NCBI GenBank assembly: GCA_021163295.1
Contig: JAGGXD010000027.1
Coordinates: forward strand, 1-33,992
Direction: 5' to 3'
DNA from: Bacteroidales bacterium
GTDB lineage: Bacteria; Bacteroidota; Bacteroidia; Bacteroidales; VadinHA17
DNA: 33,992 nt
In this document: piece by piece, positions 24,693-32,364 of the stretch
How the letters are laid out: each line of letters begins with the position of its first letter
Numbering within the stretch: position 1 is the stretch's first letter
Notes under the pieces: generated by a model
What the model saw: only the letters and a program-made list of their open reading frames with translations
Told to the model about the DNA's origin: nothing
Database searches by the model: none
Made by a program: the position numbers and the translations under genes

Positions 24693-25379
24693 TTAAATGT
24701 TAATGATTTTATTGTTTTTTAAGTTGTTTTGAATTACTGTTTTTAAAATTATCTTATGCTGAATTAATAACTCTTTAGTTGCTTTTAAAAAAGAATCATT
24801 CTTAGCATATTTTGAGGGATGGTATAAATCTTGCAAATATATTTTTACAACTCTTTTTTTATTATCTTTATAATGATGGTTAATTAACCATTCAACACCA
24901 TATTGAGAATACCTGATTTTGCCGATGATTGGTTTTATTTCTTTTTTAAATAATGCACGCTCACCGGTAAAATTTCTATACAGATTAATTTTATAACTAA
25001 TTAAAGCTTTTGAAGGGAACCCTAAAACCATATCTGCATTATCGTGTAACAAAGGTTCAATTAATTTATTAATATGATTCTCTGAAAGATTTGATAAGTC
25101 GGCATCAACAAAAACAATAATTTCACCCTGGGCGTTTTCAACCCCGGTAGCCATTGCATAGCCTTTGCCTTTATTCTCCTGTAGAACGATATACCTGAAA
25201 GGAAATTGTTTTTTTAAGTCCTTCAAAATCTCATCTGTTTTATCAGTAGAGCCATCATTTACAATAATAATTTCATTAATTAATGTTGTTTTTGATACTG
25301 ACTTAATTACATTGCAAATTGTTGTTTCTTCATTATAGACACAAATAATAGCACTTACCTTTTTTCTTAAAATATTCAT
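24693..25379 (-). CDS. GT2 family glycosyltransferase (DPM1-like), first copy
   Basis: This encodes 228 residues. GT-A motifs are SAIICVYNEETTICNV, IIVNDGSTDKTDEIL, NKGKGYAMATGVENA and the D92-A-D94 metal motif in VFVDADLSNL. No membrane helices are present, so it is cytosolic or peripheral. It starts 4 nt after the RND/MMPL stop. The other copy of the MMPL-LolA block (32109-33992) lacks a GT2 at this position, so it was either inserted here or lost there. The sugar donor and acceptor cannot be told from sequence; a lipid acceptor is suggested only by context. Confidence 0.9.
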   Translation of the reverse strand: MNILRKKVSAIICVYNEETTICNVIKSVSKTTLINEIIIVNDGSTDKTDEILKDLKKQFPFRYIVLQENKGKGYAMATGVENAQGEIIVFVDADLSNLSENHINKLIEPLLHDNADMVLGFPSKALISYKINLYRNFTGERALFKKEIKPIIGKIRYSQYGVEWLINHHYKDNKKRVVKIYLQDLYHPSKYAKNDSFLKATKELLIQHKIILKTVIQNNLKNNKIINI

Positions 25380-25383
25380 ATAT

Positions 25384-27642
25384 CTAATCTTTAATTAAAT
25401 TTCGTTTTCTGTTTGCAAGAATTAAAATAACCGGTAAAAGGGTTAATGCTCCAACTCCTGCTCCAACCATACTTAATGCAACAAGTAAACCGAAATTTTG
25501 TATTGGTACAATATGTGAAAAAGTTAATACGAGAAAACCCGAAGCCACCGATAATACATTTATAATGATAGCTTTGCCACTAATCATTATACTATCTTTT
25601 ATCGCCTCGTTTATATTTTTAACTTCATCAAATTTTTTGGAAAAATGAGTTATTATATGAATTGAGTAATCAATACCCATACCGAGAGCAACACTTGCCA
25701 CGAGTACGGTTGCTATATCTAATGCTATGCCTGTAACTCCCATAAAGCCAAATAAAATAATAATGGTAGCTACAATAGACACTGCTGCATATATTCCATT
25801 TGGAAAAGAACGCAATATCAGTGCTACAATTAAAACCACTAATAAAATAGCTATTGATAAACTGCTAAACTGACTGCGGATTAGCGAATCGTTTAATTTT
25901 ACATATACCGAGGGCATGCCTGTTAATATTATCTGACAATCATCAGTAGAATTCTCTTTTATATATTCGTTCATATACACCACAAATTCCTCCATATCTT
26001 TACTATCGGCAGAAGCAAATTTCGATTGAATTATCCCCTCATCTAAATCATAGGTTACTAATTGCGACATAATATCTTGCCCGTCTAATAGAAACCATAG
26101 TTGTTCGATTTTTGCTTGTTCATCAGGAATTTTTTTACCTTCGCCCATAACATCATTCATTTCTTCTATTAAATCTGCAACCGATTGTGTAGATGTTATA
26201 TCAGGATATTCTTTCATATAATCTCCTGTTTTAATCATTGTTTTTAAAACATCAGGATTTTGCATATCGCCTTTAAAAACAACAAAAACAGGTATAGAAC
26301 CGCCAAATTTTTTCTGCATGATTTCTTCTATAACCCTGGTAGGATTATTTTTTTGAAAATATTCTGCCATATTAATACTGGTTTTAATATTAAATATTCC
26401 CCATATACTAATTGCCATTACAGCAATCCAGATTACAGTAATATATTTAGGATGCTTAACAATTAAATTAGAAAAAGGGGTAAGTAACATTTTGCCCATA
26501 ATAGTATCTTCTGATTTCATTTGTCTCTTTATAGCTTTTTGAGATTTGAACATTGAAAATGCAGAGACAATAGCAGGAACAAATACAACAGAAATTGATA
26601 ATGCGATTAATACACCAACAGAAGTAAACATTCCAAAATCACTAATCATGGTAAGATATGCTCCAAAAACAAATGAAATAAAACCAAAGGCAGTAGTAAT
26701 TCCTGATAGAAATACAGGGATAATAATATATGTTAAAGCAATAATTAATGCTTTCCTCCTGTCTTTTTCCTTACACTCATTTACCCTGTTAATAACATGA
26801 ATAGTATAAGCACTACCAACTGCAAGTAAAATGACGGGCATATTAATTGAAACTAAATTCAATTTATAACCTAATAATTGCATAATCCCCAAGACCCAAA
26901 CAGTAGAAATACTTGCTGTTAAAAGAGGTAAAATAACTCCACGGGCAGACCCGAAACTTATTAAAAGAACTATCATTATCACAATAAATGTAATTGGAAT
27001 TAAATTCCTCATATCTACCAACATTAAGGTTGATATATCATCCATCATCATTGGTATTCCGCCGAAGCTTATTTTTTCCGGGAGATTTAGTTTGGTAATT
27101 TTTTCTTTTATTTCCTTTGCTACTGCTTGTTTGTCAGCATCATCGAGTAGAGTGAACATTACCAGTGTAGATGTTCCGTCTTCAGAAATAATATTTCCTT
27201 TGTACATCTCTTTTGACATTACCCGGTGCTTTAAGCTATCTAATTGAGCTTGTGTAGAAGGCAGATCATATTCGTCAATTAACTTGCCTATTTCAATACC
27301 CCAATCACTTCCTTTAATATCAATAACATCTGTAAGGCTTGTTACTGTTGAAATTCCATCAATATATTTAACAGTATCGGTTACTTGCTTTATATCTTCT
27401 AATACTTTAGTATTAAATATATTATCTGCTTGTATTATAACTACTCCCATAGTATTCCCGCCATATTTATTACCTATATCGGTATATAAAACAGCAGTTG
27501 TGTCATCATCGGGTAATGAATTTATAACATCTGCATCAATTTTTATATCCTTAAGTTGATAACCGAAAAATACTGTTAATCCAAGAACAGCAATAATTAT
27601 CAGCCATCTAAATTTTATTATTCCTTCTGCTAGTTTATTCAT
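25384..27642 (-). CDS. RND superfamily/MMPL-type transporter (HpnN-like), intact
   Basis: This encodes 752 residues. TM1 is at about 12-30, then a periplasmic domain to about 210, five to six helices at about 214-375, a second periplasmic domain and a second helix block at about 585-745. The MMPL/RND signature occurs twice (NMPVILLAVGSAYTIHVINR and ASVALGMGIDYSIHIITHF). Such proteins flip or extract lipids and hydrophobic compounds using the proton gradient. The family includes HpnN (hopanoids), MmpL3 and pumps of the COG1033 group. It has no adaptor or TolC partner here; the LolA-like and DUF1302-like proteins may serve instead. It is a close paralogue of the partial gene at 32365-33992. Confidence 0.94.
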   Translation of the reverse strand: MNKLAEGIIKFRWLIIIAVLGLTVFFGYQLKDIKIDADVINSLPDDDTTAVLYTDIGNKYGGNTMGVVIIQADNIFNTKVLEDIKQVTDTVKYIDGISTVTSLTDVIDIKGSDWGIEIGKLIDEYDLPSTQAQLDSLKHRVMSKEMYKGNIISEDGTSTLVMFTLLDDADKQAVAKEIKEKITKLNLPEKISFGGIPMMMDDISTLMLVDMRNLIPITFIVIMIVLLISFGSARGVILPLLTASISTVWVLGIMQLLGYKLNLVSINMPVILLAVGSAYTIHVINRVNECKEKDRRKALIIALTYIIIPVFLSGITTAFGFISFVFGAYLTMISDFGMFTSVGVLIALSISVVFVPAIVSAFSMFKSQKAIKRQMKSEDTIMGKMLLTPFSNLIVKHPKYITVIWIAVMAISIWGIFNIKTSINMAEYFQKNNPTRVIEEIMQKKFGGSIPVFVVFKGDMQNPDVLKTMIKTGDYMKEYPDITSTQSVADLIEEMNDVMGEGKKIPDEQAKIEQLWFLLDGQDIMSQLVTYDLDEGIIQSKFASADSKDMEEFVVYMNEYIKENSTDDCQIILTGMPSVYVKLNDSLIRSQFSSLSIAILLVVLIVALILRSFPNGIYAAVSIVATIIILFGFMGVTGIALDIATVLVASVALGMGIDYSIHIITHFSKKFDEVKNINEAIKDSIMISGKAIIINVLSVASGFLVLTFSHIVPIQNFGLLVALSMVGAGVGALTLLPVILILANRKRNLIKD

Positions 27643-27729
27643 ACTTATTTCTAATTTATATTATGTTCTTCATGATAAGACGTAGTTATATCCCATTAGT
27701 CCACTATTCCATAATTTCATTTTTCTGTT

Positions 27730-28620
27730 TTATTTATACTTCAATTGTTTTTTATATTTTTCAATACTTTCTTTTGCTGCGAATCTGCCAATTTCAATCA
27801 ATTGTTCAGCTTTGTAAAAATCGAAAGTATGACATGAATGTCTTGAAATATCTACCAAAATATCCGGTTTGTATATATCCAATGTCATTTTTGAAATTTG
27901 ATGGATCATTGCATTGGTAGTTGCATTAAGAAGTTTGAAATATCCTAATTTCGATTTATTGCTTTTCGGAATTATCTCATTAAGTTTTTGTTTAAATTTC
28001 TTAATGTTTTTATCATAAAAAGATTGAACTTCCAATTGTTTTTTAGTTTGTTTTTTTTCCTTTGTGTGTGGAATATCTGCATATACATTAACCGCGACTA
28101 AAATATCATTCCCGATTCGTTTAACACGATTTGCCGGAGTTGGATTTAAAACACCTCCGTCAACTAATAAAACATTATCTTTTTTAACAGGAGTAAAAAC
28201 CGTAGGAATTGCTATTGATGCTCTCACAGCTTCATATACACTGCCTGTTGTAAAAACAACTTCTTTTTCGTTTGTTATGTCTGTTGCAACCGCGGCAAAG
28301 GGTATTTTAAGGTCTTCAATATTTTTATCGGCAATAAAGGTTTTCATTTTCTTAATAACTCTATCGGCTTTTATTAAACCTTGTGAACTGAAAGTAAAAT
28401 CAATAAGATTGAATACTTCTACTTTATCTAATGTCAGACTCCATTCTTTATAATCCTGCAATTTATCCATCGCGTATAGTCCTCCTATAAGAGCTCCCAT
28501 AGAAGTACCTGCTATGGAACTTATTTCAAAACCTTGTTTTTCAAACTCTTCGATAACTCCAATATGTGCTAACCCTCTTGCTCCACCACTGCCTAATACT
28601 AATGCTATTGGCTGTTTCAT
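27730..28620 (-). CDS. Patatin-like phospholipase, copy 2 (intact)
   Basis: This encodes 296 residues. Motifs are GSGGARG at 10-16, G-T-S40-M-G in IAGTSMGALIGG and D154 in LVDGGVLNPTP, so the Ser-Asp dyad is complete. It is clearly paralogous to the copy at 23036-23944 (very similar in the first 150 residues, less so in the C-terminal third, which here has TNAMIHQISKMTLDIYKPDI). No signal peptide is present. It starts 25 nt after the PlsY-like stop. In this context it could release fatty acids for the FakB-FakA-PlsY route. The 87-nt gap to the MMPL gene contains a CCACTATTCCATAA motif related to the repeat at 17853. Confidence 0.93.
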   Translation of the reverse strand: MKQPIALVLGSGGARGLAHIGVIEEFEKQGFEISSIAGTSMGALIGGLYAMDKLQDYKEWSLTLDKVEVFNLIDFTFSSQGLIKADRVIKKMKTFIADKNIEDLKIPFAAVATDITNEKEVVFTTGSVYEAVRASIAIPTVFTPVKKDNVLLVDGGVLNPTPANRVKRIGNDILVAVNVYADIPHTKEKKQTKKQLEVQSFYDKNIKKFKQKLNEIIPKSNKSKLGYFKLLNATTNAMIHQISKMTLDIYKPDILVDISRHSCHTFDFYKAEQLIEIGRFAAKESIEKYKKQLKYK

Positions 28621-28645
28621 ATGTTCATAATTTTATAAGAATTTT

Positions 28646-29254
28646 TTAGTTAATATCTTTTTTAAATAGCGTTTTTACTCTTATGGGAAGATAGGTCCTG
28701 TTAAAAAATAACCCGATAAAGCCTGTTGCCCAAATAATAATTTTCACATCTGTGGTATGATTAAAAAACAAACAAGTAATAGCACTTAATGTAATTATTC
28801 CGAGAGGCGTCCAAAAACCCTGATGTCTTTTAATCAGATTAAAAACTATAAATGGAATAATAATGAAAGAAACAAGCAGTTCATAAGGGATAAAAAATAA
28901 ATATATTCCCATTAGTGTTCCGGCAGCACGTCCTCCTTTAAAATTAAAGAAAAGTGGATAACCGTGTCCGATTATTGCACCGGCCCCGATAAGCCCTAAA
29001 GAAATTGTTGATAAATTAAAGAGATGATTGGCAATTATAATAGGAATAAAGGCTTTAAAGCCGTCTAAAAATCCGGTTAAGATTCCCCAAAATTTGCCTG
29101 TCCTTTTAAAAGTATTATAAGCTCCCGGATTATTATTGCCCAAATCCCGGATATCTTTTCCTTTTACAAGTTTTGTAATAATATAGGCAAATAATATTGA
29201 ACCTGTTAAATAGCCTGATAATAAGCATATTAGATAAATTAAATAAGTATTCAT
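28646..29254 (-). CDS. plsY: PlsY-like acyl-phosphate:glycerol-3-phosphate acyltransferase
   Basis: This encodes 202 residues and several membrane helices, the size of PlsY. Conserved parts are GSILFAYIITKLVKGKDIRD, GNNNPGAYNTFKRTG, FLDGFKAFIP and GHGYPLFFNFKGGRA. In typical PlsY these read GSIPF.., GSGNIGATNVLR, DxxKG and GHxFPxFxxFKGGKG, so this copy is divergent (NPGAYN for NIGATN, GGRA for GGKG). PlsY moves an acyl group from acyl-phosphate to glycerol-3-phosphate in the inner membrane, making lysophosphatidate. It starts 11 nt after the FakB-like gene, which fits: FakA makes the acyl-phosphate. The housekeeping plsX/plsY genes are presumably elsewhere. Confidence 0.9.
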   Translation of the reverse strand: MNTYLIYLICLLSGYLTGSILFAYIITKLVKGKDIRDLGNNNPGAYNTFKRTGKFWGILTGFLDGFKAFIPIIIANHLFNLSTISLGLIGAGAIIGHGYPLFFNFKGGRAAGTLMGIYLFFIPYELLVSFIIIPFIVFNLIKRHQGFWTPLGIITLSAITCLFFNHTTDVKIIIWATGFIGLFFNRTYLPIRVKTLFKKDIN

Positions 29255-29265
29255 AATTTATGTTT

Positions 29266-30138
29266 TTAAATTGATATGGCAACAGAATATGATTTTGGTC
29301 CGCAGTAAACAGCACCGGCAAAATCCGCTTTCCCTATAATAAAATCATCACATGGTATTGTTTTTATTTTTTCTTCTAAATCAGAAAAAGCCTCTTCATT
29401 ATCTCCAAACCCGGTAATATTTAATCTTTTAATGACGGTTACCGGTTTTTCAGCCATTTTAGCTTTTATTAAATCAATAATTTTTGAGTTTACTTGTTTG
29501 AAAGTTCTTCCTTTTCCAAGCGGAATGACTTGACCTTCTTCATCGTCACCCATCAGGCCTAGAATTGGAGTGATTCGTAAAACAGAACCCATCAGTGCTT
29601 TTGCTTTTCCTATTCTGCCTCCCCTATAAAGATAATTCAGGTCTGCCATAACAAAATAGTTAAATGTATTTTGAATAACCTCCTGTGATAATTTAACAAT
29701 ATCATCTGTATTGTTATTCTTTTTAATAATATCAATTACTCCGAGCAGGACATTCCCTACGCCGGATAGAACTTGTCTGCTGTCAATATTGATAATCGGG
29801 ATAGTATTTTCATACATTTCCTTTACATTTTTAGCAATAGCAAAGGTTGCTATTGACATTACACTGCTCATCACGACATGAATTATGAGGTCGTATTTAT
29901 CTTTATTTTTTTCTGCAATTTCAATGAGCTCTCCTTTTACAATTGAAGTTGTTTTTGCAACAACTTTTTCTTTCAGATATTTTTCATTTAGCCATTGTGC
30001 TGTGTATTCGTTACTTCCGCGATATTCTTTATCATTTACTACAACAGGAAATTTTAAAATTTCTATGTCGGGATAGTGTATTTGCTCTTTTGAAAGACCA
30101 AGATTATCGGCTGTGATAATTAAAATTTTCTTATTCAT
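29266..30138 (-). CDS. fakB: DegV/FakB-like fatty-acid-binding protein
   Basis: The ATG at 30138 gives 290 residues (MNKKILIITADNLGL). The in-frame TTG at 30156 overlaps the upstream gene and is less likely. DegV-family landmarks are AKTTSIVKGEL at 61-71, VVMSSVMSIAT near 88-97, NIDSRQVLSG near 118-126, and YLYRGGRIGKAKALMGSVLR at 169-188. FakB binds a fatty acid and presents its carboxylate to FakA. The canonical THxGPGA motif near the C-terminus reads VYCGPKSYSVAI here, with Tyr278 where His is usual, so the ligand or its handling may differ. It starts 10 nt after the FakA-like stop. Confidence 0.9.
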   Translation of the reverse strand: MNKKILIITADNLGLSKEQIHYPDIEILKFPVVVNDKEYRGSNEYTAQWLNEKYLKEKVVAKTTSIVKGELIEIAEKNKDKYDLIIHVVMSSVMSIATFAIAKNVKEMYENTIPIINIDSRQVLSGVGNVLLGVIDIIKKNNNTDDIVKLSQEVIQNTFNYFVMADLNYLYRGGRIGKAKALMGSVLRITPILGLMGDDEEGQVIPLGKGRTFKQVNSKIIDLIKAKMAEKPVTVIKRLNITGFGDNEEAFSDLEEKIKTIPCDDFIIGKADFAGAVYCGPKSYSVAISI

Positions 30139-30148
30139 TTTTAAAAAT

Positions 30149-31960
30149 TTATTCAAAGGTTATATAATAATGATATTGATATTGGCCGCCATAATATTCC
30201 TCAAAATCGAGTTCCGGAAAAGATTTTTTCAGTTTCGGAATAATGCTTTTCTGTTTTTTCACAGGAATGCCTTTATATATTGTTATTAAACTTTCTTCTT
30301 TTATTAGTTCTTCAATTGTATCATTGATAAGTTGTTCTACATTTTTATCTGAAAGAATGATTTTTCCGTTATAAACAGTAAAAAAATCATTTTTGTTTAT
30401 TGTTTTGCCGTTTTCAGTGGTAGTATTTCTGACAGATCTGGCAATTCCGCAAAAACGAATATCATTAAGACTATTCATTATTGAATCAAATAAAGTGGTA
30501 ATATCTAATTCTTTTGAAATTCCCATCATCATACTTATAAGAGAGATGACATTATTTGACTCAACAATATTAACATTTGATTTACTCAATGAGGCAGCAT
30601 ATTTGAGTGCCATTAAAATATCTTTATCATCGGCGGCAACGATTATGTTTTTTGTTCTCAATTTGTTTAACTCTTTAACAATATGTTCAACAGACGGTTT
30701 GTTTTTACCATAGCATAATACATCATCGGCGCCAAGTTCTTTAAGAATTTTACGAAATCCTTCACCGGAAACAATACAAAAAACACTTTTTTCTCTCTCA
30801 TAATCAATAGTATTGCTGCTTATGAAATTTCTGTGTTGTTTTTTCATATCATCTACTTTGGTAAACAGAAGTTCACCGTATTTTGAAACATCTTTAAAGA
30901 CAGAATCAGGTTTGTGGGTATGTATATGTACCTTATATTTATCGCCGCTGTTAAGTATTATCAGGCTGTCTCCGTATTTGCCAATAATTTCTTTTATTTG
31001 TTCTTTCGATGATATTTTGTTTGTTTCTAAAACAAATTCTGTACAATATTTCAATTTAATTTCCGGATTCCATGAATTTTCCATGTCTTTCAAATCACTA
31101 ATAATTGCTTTTTTATTTAAAAGCCTGTTCCTATTGCTTTGCAGATTGTTAATTAAACTCTTAACATCTTCAATTATATTATGCAATCTTATATTATGCA
31201 ACTTTTCTATGCCCAGATGTGGAAGCAAGGCAGCAATGGAATTTTTATTAAAATTTGATAATTTGCCATTAAGGTATTTTTTTGTTGCTCTATTTATATT
31301 AAGGATAATTGAAACGGGTAAACTGCTAAAAGCTAATTCGTTAATTTTTAACTCTCGGTTAATTCCCTGGAGAATAATAACAAAACCTGCACCGCCGGAA
31401 TCTACAACACCGGCTTGTTTTAATACAGGCAACATATCCGGAGTTTTTTTAAGAACTTCTTTTAAATACGGAATACATTTTTTTATAATAATAACAGTGT
31501 CATTTTCTTCTTTCATAAGTTCACCATACTTTTCTTTAAATTCACGCATTAAAGTAAGTATAGTTCCTTCCCGAGGGTTTTCTGTGCCTTCGTAAGCATT
31601 TTGATATCCGTTTTCGAGAGCTTCAAATATATTTTCCTTAGAAAAGTCACTATTAACAATAACTTGTGAAACACCCTGGCAATATAGCGACAGAATCACG
31701 CCTGAGCACCCTCTGCTGTTTATAAGCATCTGTTCGGCAAAATCTTTTAAATATTCTCCCGTTGAGATTGTTTCTTTTTCATAATCCGACAAGTTTGCCA
31801 AAGCACCTTGTATGGTTAAGGTCATATTAAGTCCGGTATCGCCATCCGGAACGGGAAAAACATTTAGTCTGTTTATGTATTCTTTATGCCTGTAAAGATA
31901 CTTGTAGATTTTCTCGATTCTTTCTCTTATTACTGCTGTTCTATTTTCTGTTTGTATCAT
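30149..31960 (-). CDS. fakA: DAK2-domain fatty acid kinase, FakA-like
   Basis: This encodes 603 residues, slightly longer than typical FakA/YloV (about 550). The N-terminal DAK2 nucleotide-binding domain has NVFPVPDGDTGLNM with D39, D41 and T42 for Mg-ATP, then SRGCSGVILS at 82-91 (usual ARGNSGVILS) and VVDSGGAGFV near 185. A middle linker carries a long helical insertion at about 230-300. The C-terminal DegV-like domain ends YYGGQYQYHYYITFE, close to the canonical GGQPxYxYxxSxE. FakA phosphorylates FakB-bound fatty acid to acyl-phosphate. The start overlaps the stop of the broken patatin gene (ATGA). The FakB and PlsY genes follow at once, making a full exogenous-fatty-acid route. Confidence 0.92.
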   Translation of the reverse strand: MIQTENRTAVIRERIEKIYKYLYRHKEYINRLNVFPVPDGDTGLNMTLTIQGALANLSDYEKETISTGEYLKDFAEQMLINSRGCSGVILSLYCQGVSQVIVNSDFSKENIFEALENGYQNAYEGTENPREGTILTLMREFKEKYGELMKEENDTVIIIKKCIPYLKEVLKKTPDMLPVLKQAGVVDSGGAGFVIILQGINRELKINELAFSSLPVSIILNINRATKKYLNGKLSNFNKNSIAALLPHLGIEKLHNIRLHNIIEDVKSLINNLQSNRNRLLNKKAIISDLKDMENSWNPEIKLKYCTEFVLETNKISSKEQIKEIIGKYGDSLIILNSGDKYKVHIHTHKPDSVFKDVSKYGELLFTKVDDMKKQHRNFISSNTIDYEREKSVFCIVSGEGFRKILKELGADDVLCYGKNKPSVEHIVKELNKLRTKNIIVAADDKDILMALKYAASLSKSNVNIVESNNVISLISMMMGISKELDITTLFDSIMNSLNDIRFCGIARSVRNTTTENGKTINKNDFFTVYNGKIILSDKNVEQLINDTIEELIKEESLITIYKGIPVKKQKSIIPKLKKSFPELDFEEYYGGQYQYHYYITFE

Positions 31961-32151
31961 AGAAACTTAGTTTTATAATCGTTAATACTTTTTCTTGCAG
32001 CCCGTCTTCCTGTTTCAATCAATTCTTTGGCTTTGAAAAAATCAAATGTTCCACACGAATGACGTGAAATATTTATAAACATATCCGGTTTATACTTCTC
32101 AATATTCATTAGCGACAAATGGTGTGTAAGTAAATAAATACTACTTCTTTC
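31957..32151 (-). pseudogene. Patatin-like phospholipase, copy 1 (decayed remnant)
   Basis: In the minus strand, 31957-32134 encodes THHLSLMNIEKYKPDMFINI, SRHSCGTFDFFKAKELIETG and RRAARKSI, closely matching the last 65-70 residues of the patatin at 23036-23944. Bases 32137-32151 are a separate 15-nt match to that gene at 23577-23591 (codons for KEVV). The N-terminal 115 residues, with nucleophile and catalytic Asp, are absent, and the middle third is deleted too. The TGA stop overlaps the FakA-like ATG, so the old translational coupling is still visible. The protein cannot be a working patatin. Confidence 0.88.
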
Positions 32152-32339
32152 GCATTCCAGTATTTTCCAATTTTTTCAAATTGATAAACAGCCTTTTTTG
32201 TTTTCCCTGTCATATCTTTTGGAGAATACATTACATCATCAATTTTCCTTAAAATGGTATTTGCATCTTGTGCATTTGCACTTAATATCCCTCCTGTAAG
32301 AAGAAACAGACTTACTATTGTTAACTTTAAATTTCTCAT
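32109..32339 (-). pseudogene. LolA-like carrier (decayed, fused to patatin debris)
   Basis: The remaining open frame is 76 codons. The first 47 residues match the intact paralogue at 23946-24680 (MRNLKLTIVSLFLLTGGILS and DANTILRKIDDVMYSPKDMT), including the signal peptide. Codons then jump in frame to KAVYQFEKIGKYWNAKE, which lies about 140 residues later in the intact protein. The missing piece equals about 426 bp between two TTTTGTTT copies (24111 and 24537 in the intact gene). After AKE the frame enters patatin-derived DNA and ends as VVFIYLHTICR. A secreted peptide of about 50 residues could still be made, but a LolA fold could not. Confidence 0.88.
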
Positions 32340-32364
32340 TTTAATAACTATTTATGTTAATGAA

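Noticed and set aside
30813-31595. Open frame of 260 codons on the plus strand
   Set aside because: It is the antisense shadow of fakA, whose DAK2 and DegV-like motifs are clear on the minus strand.
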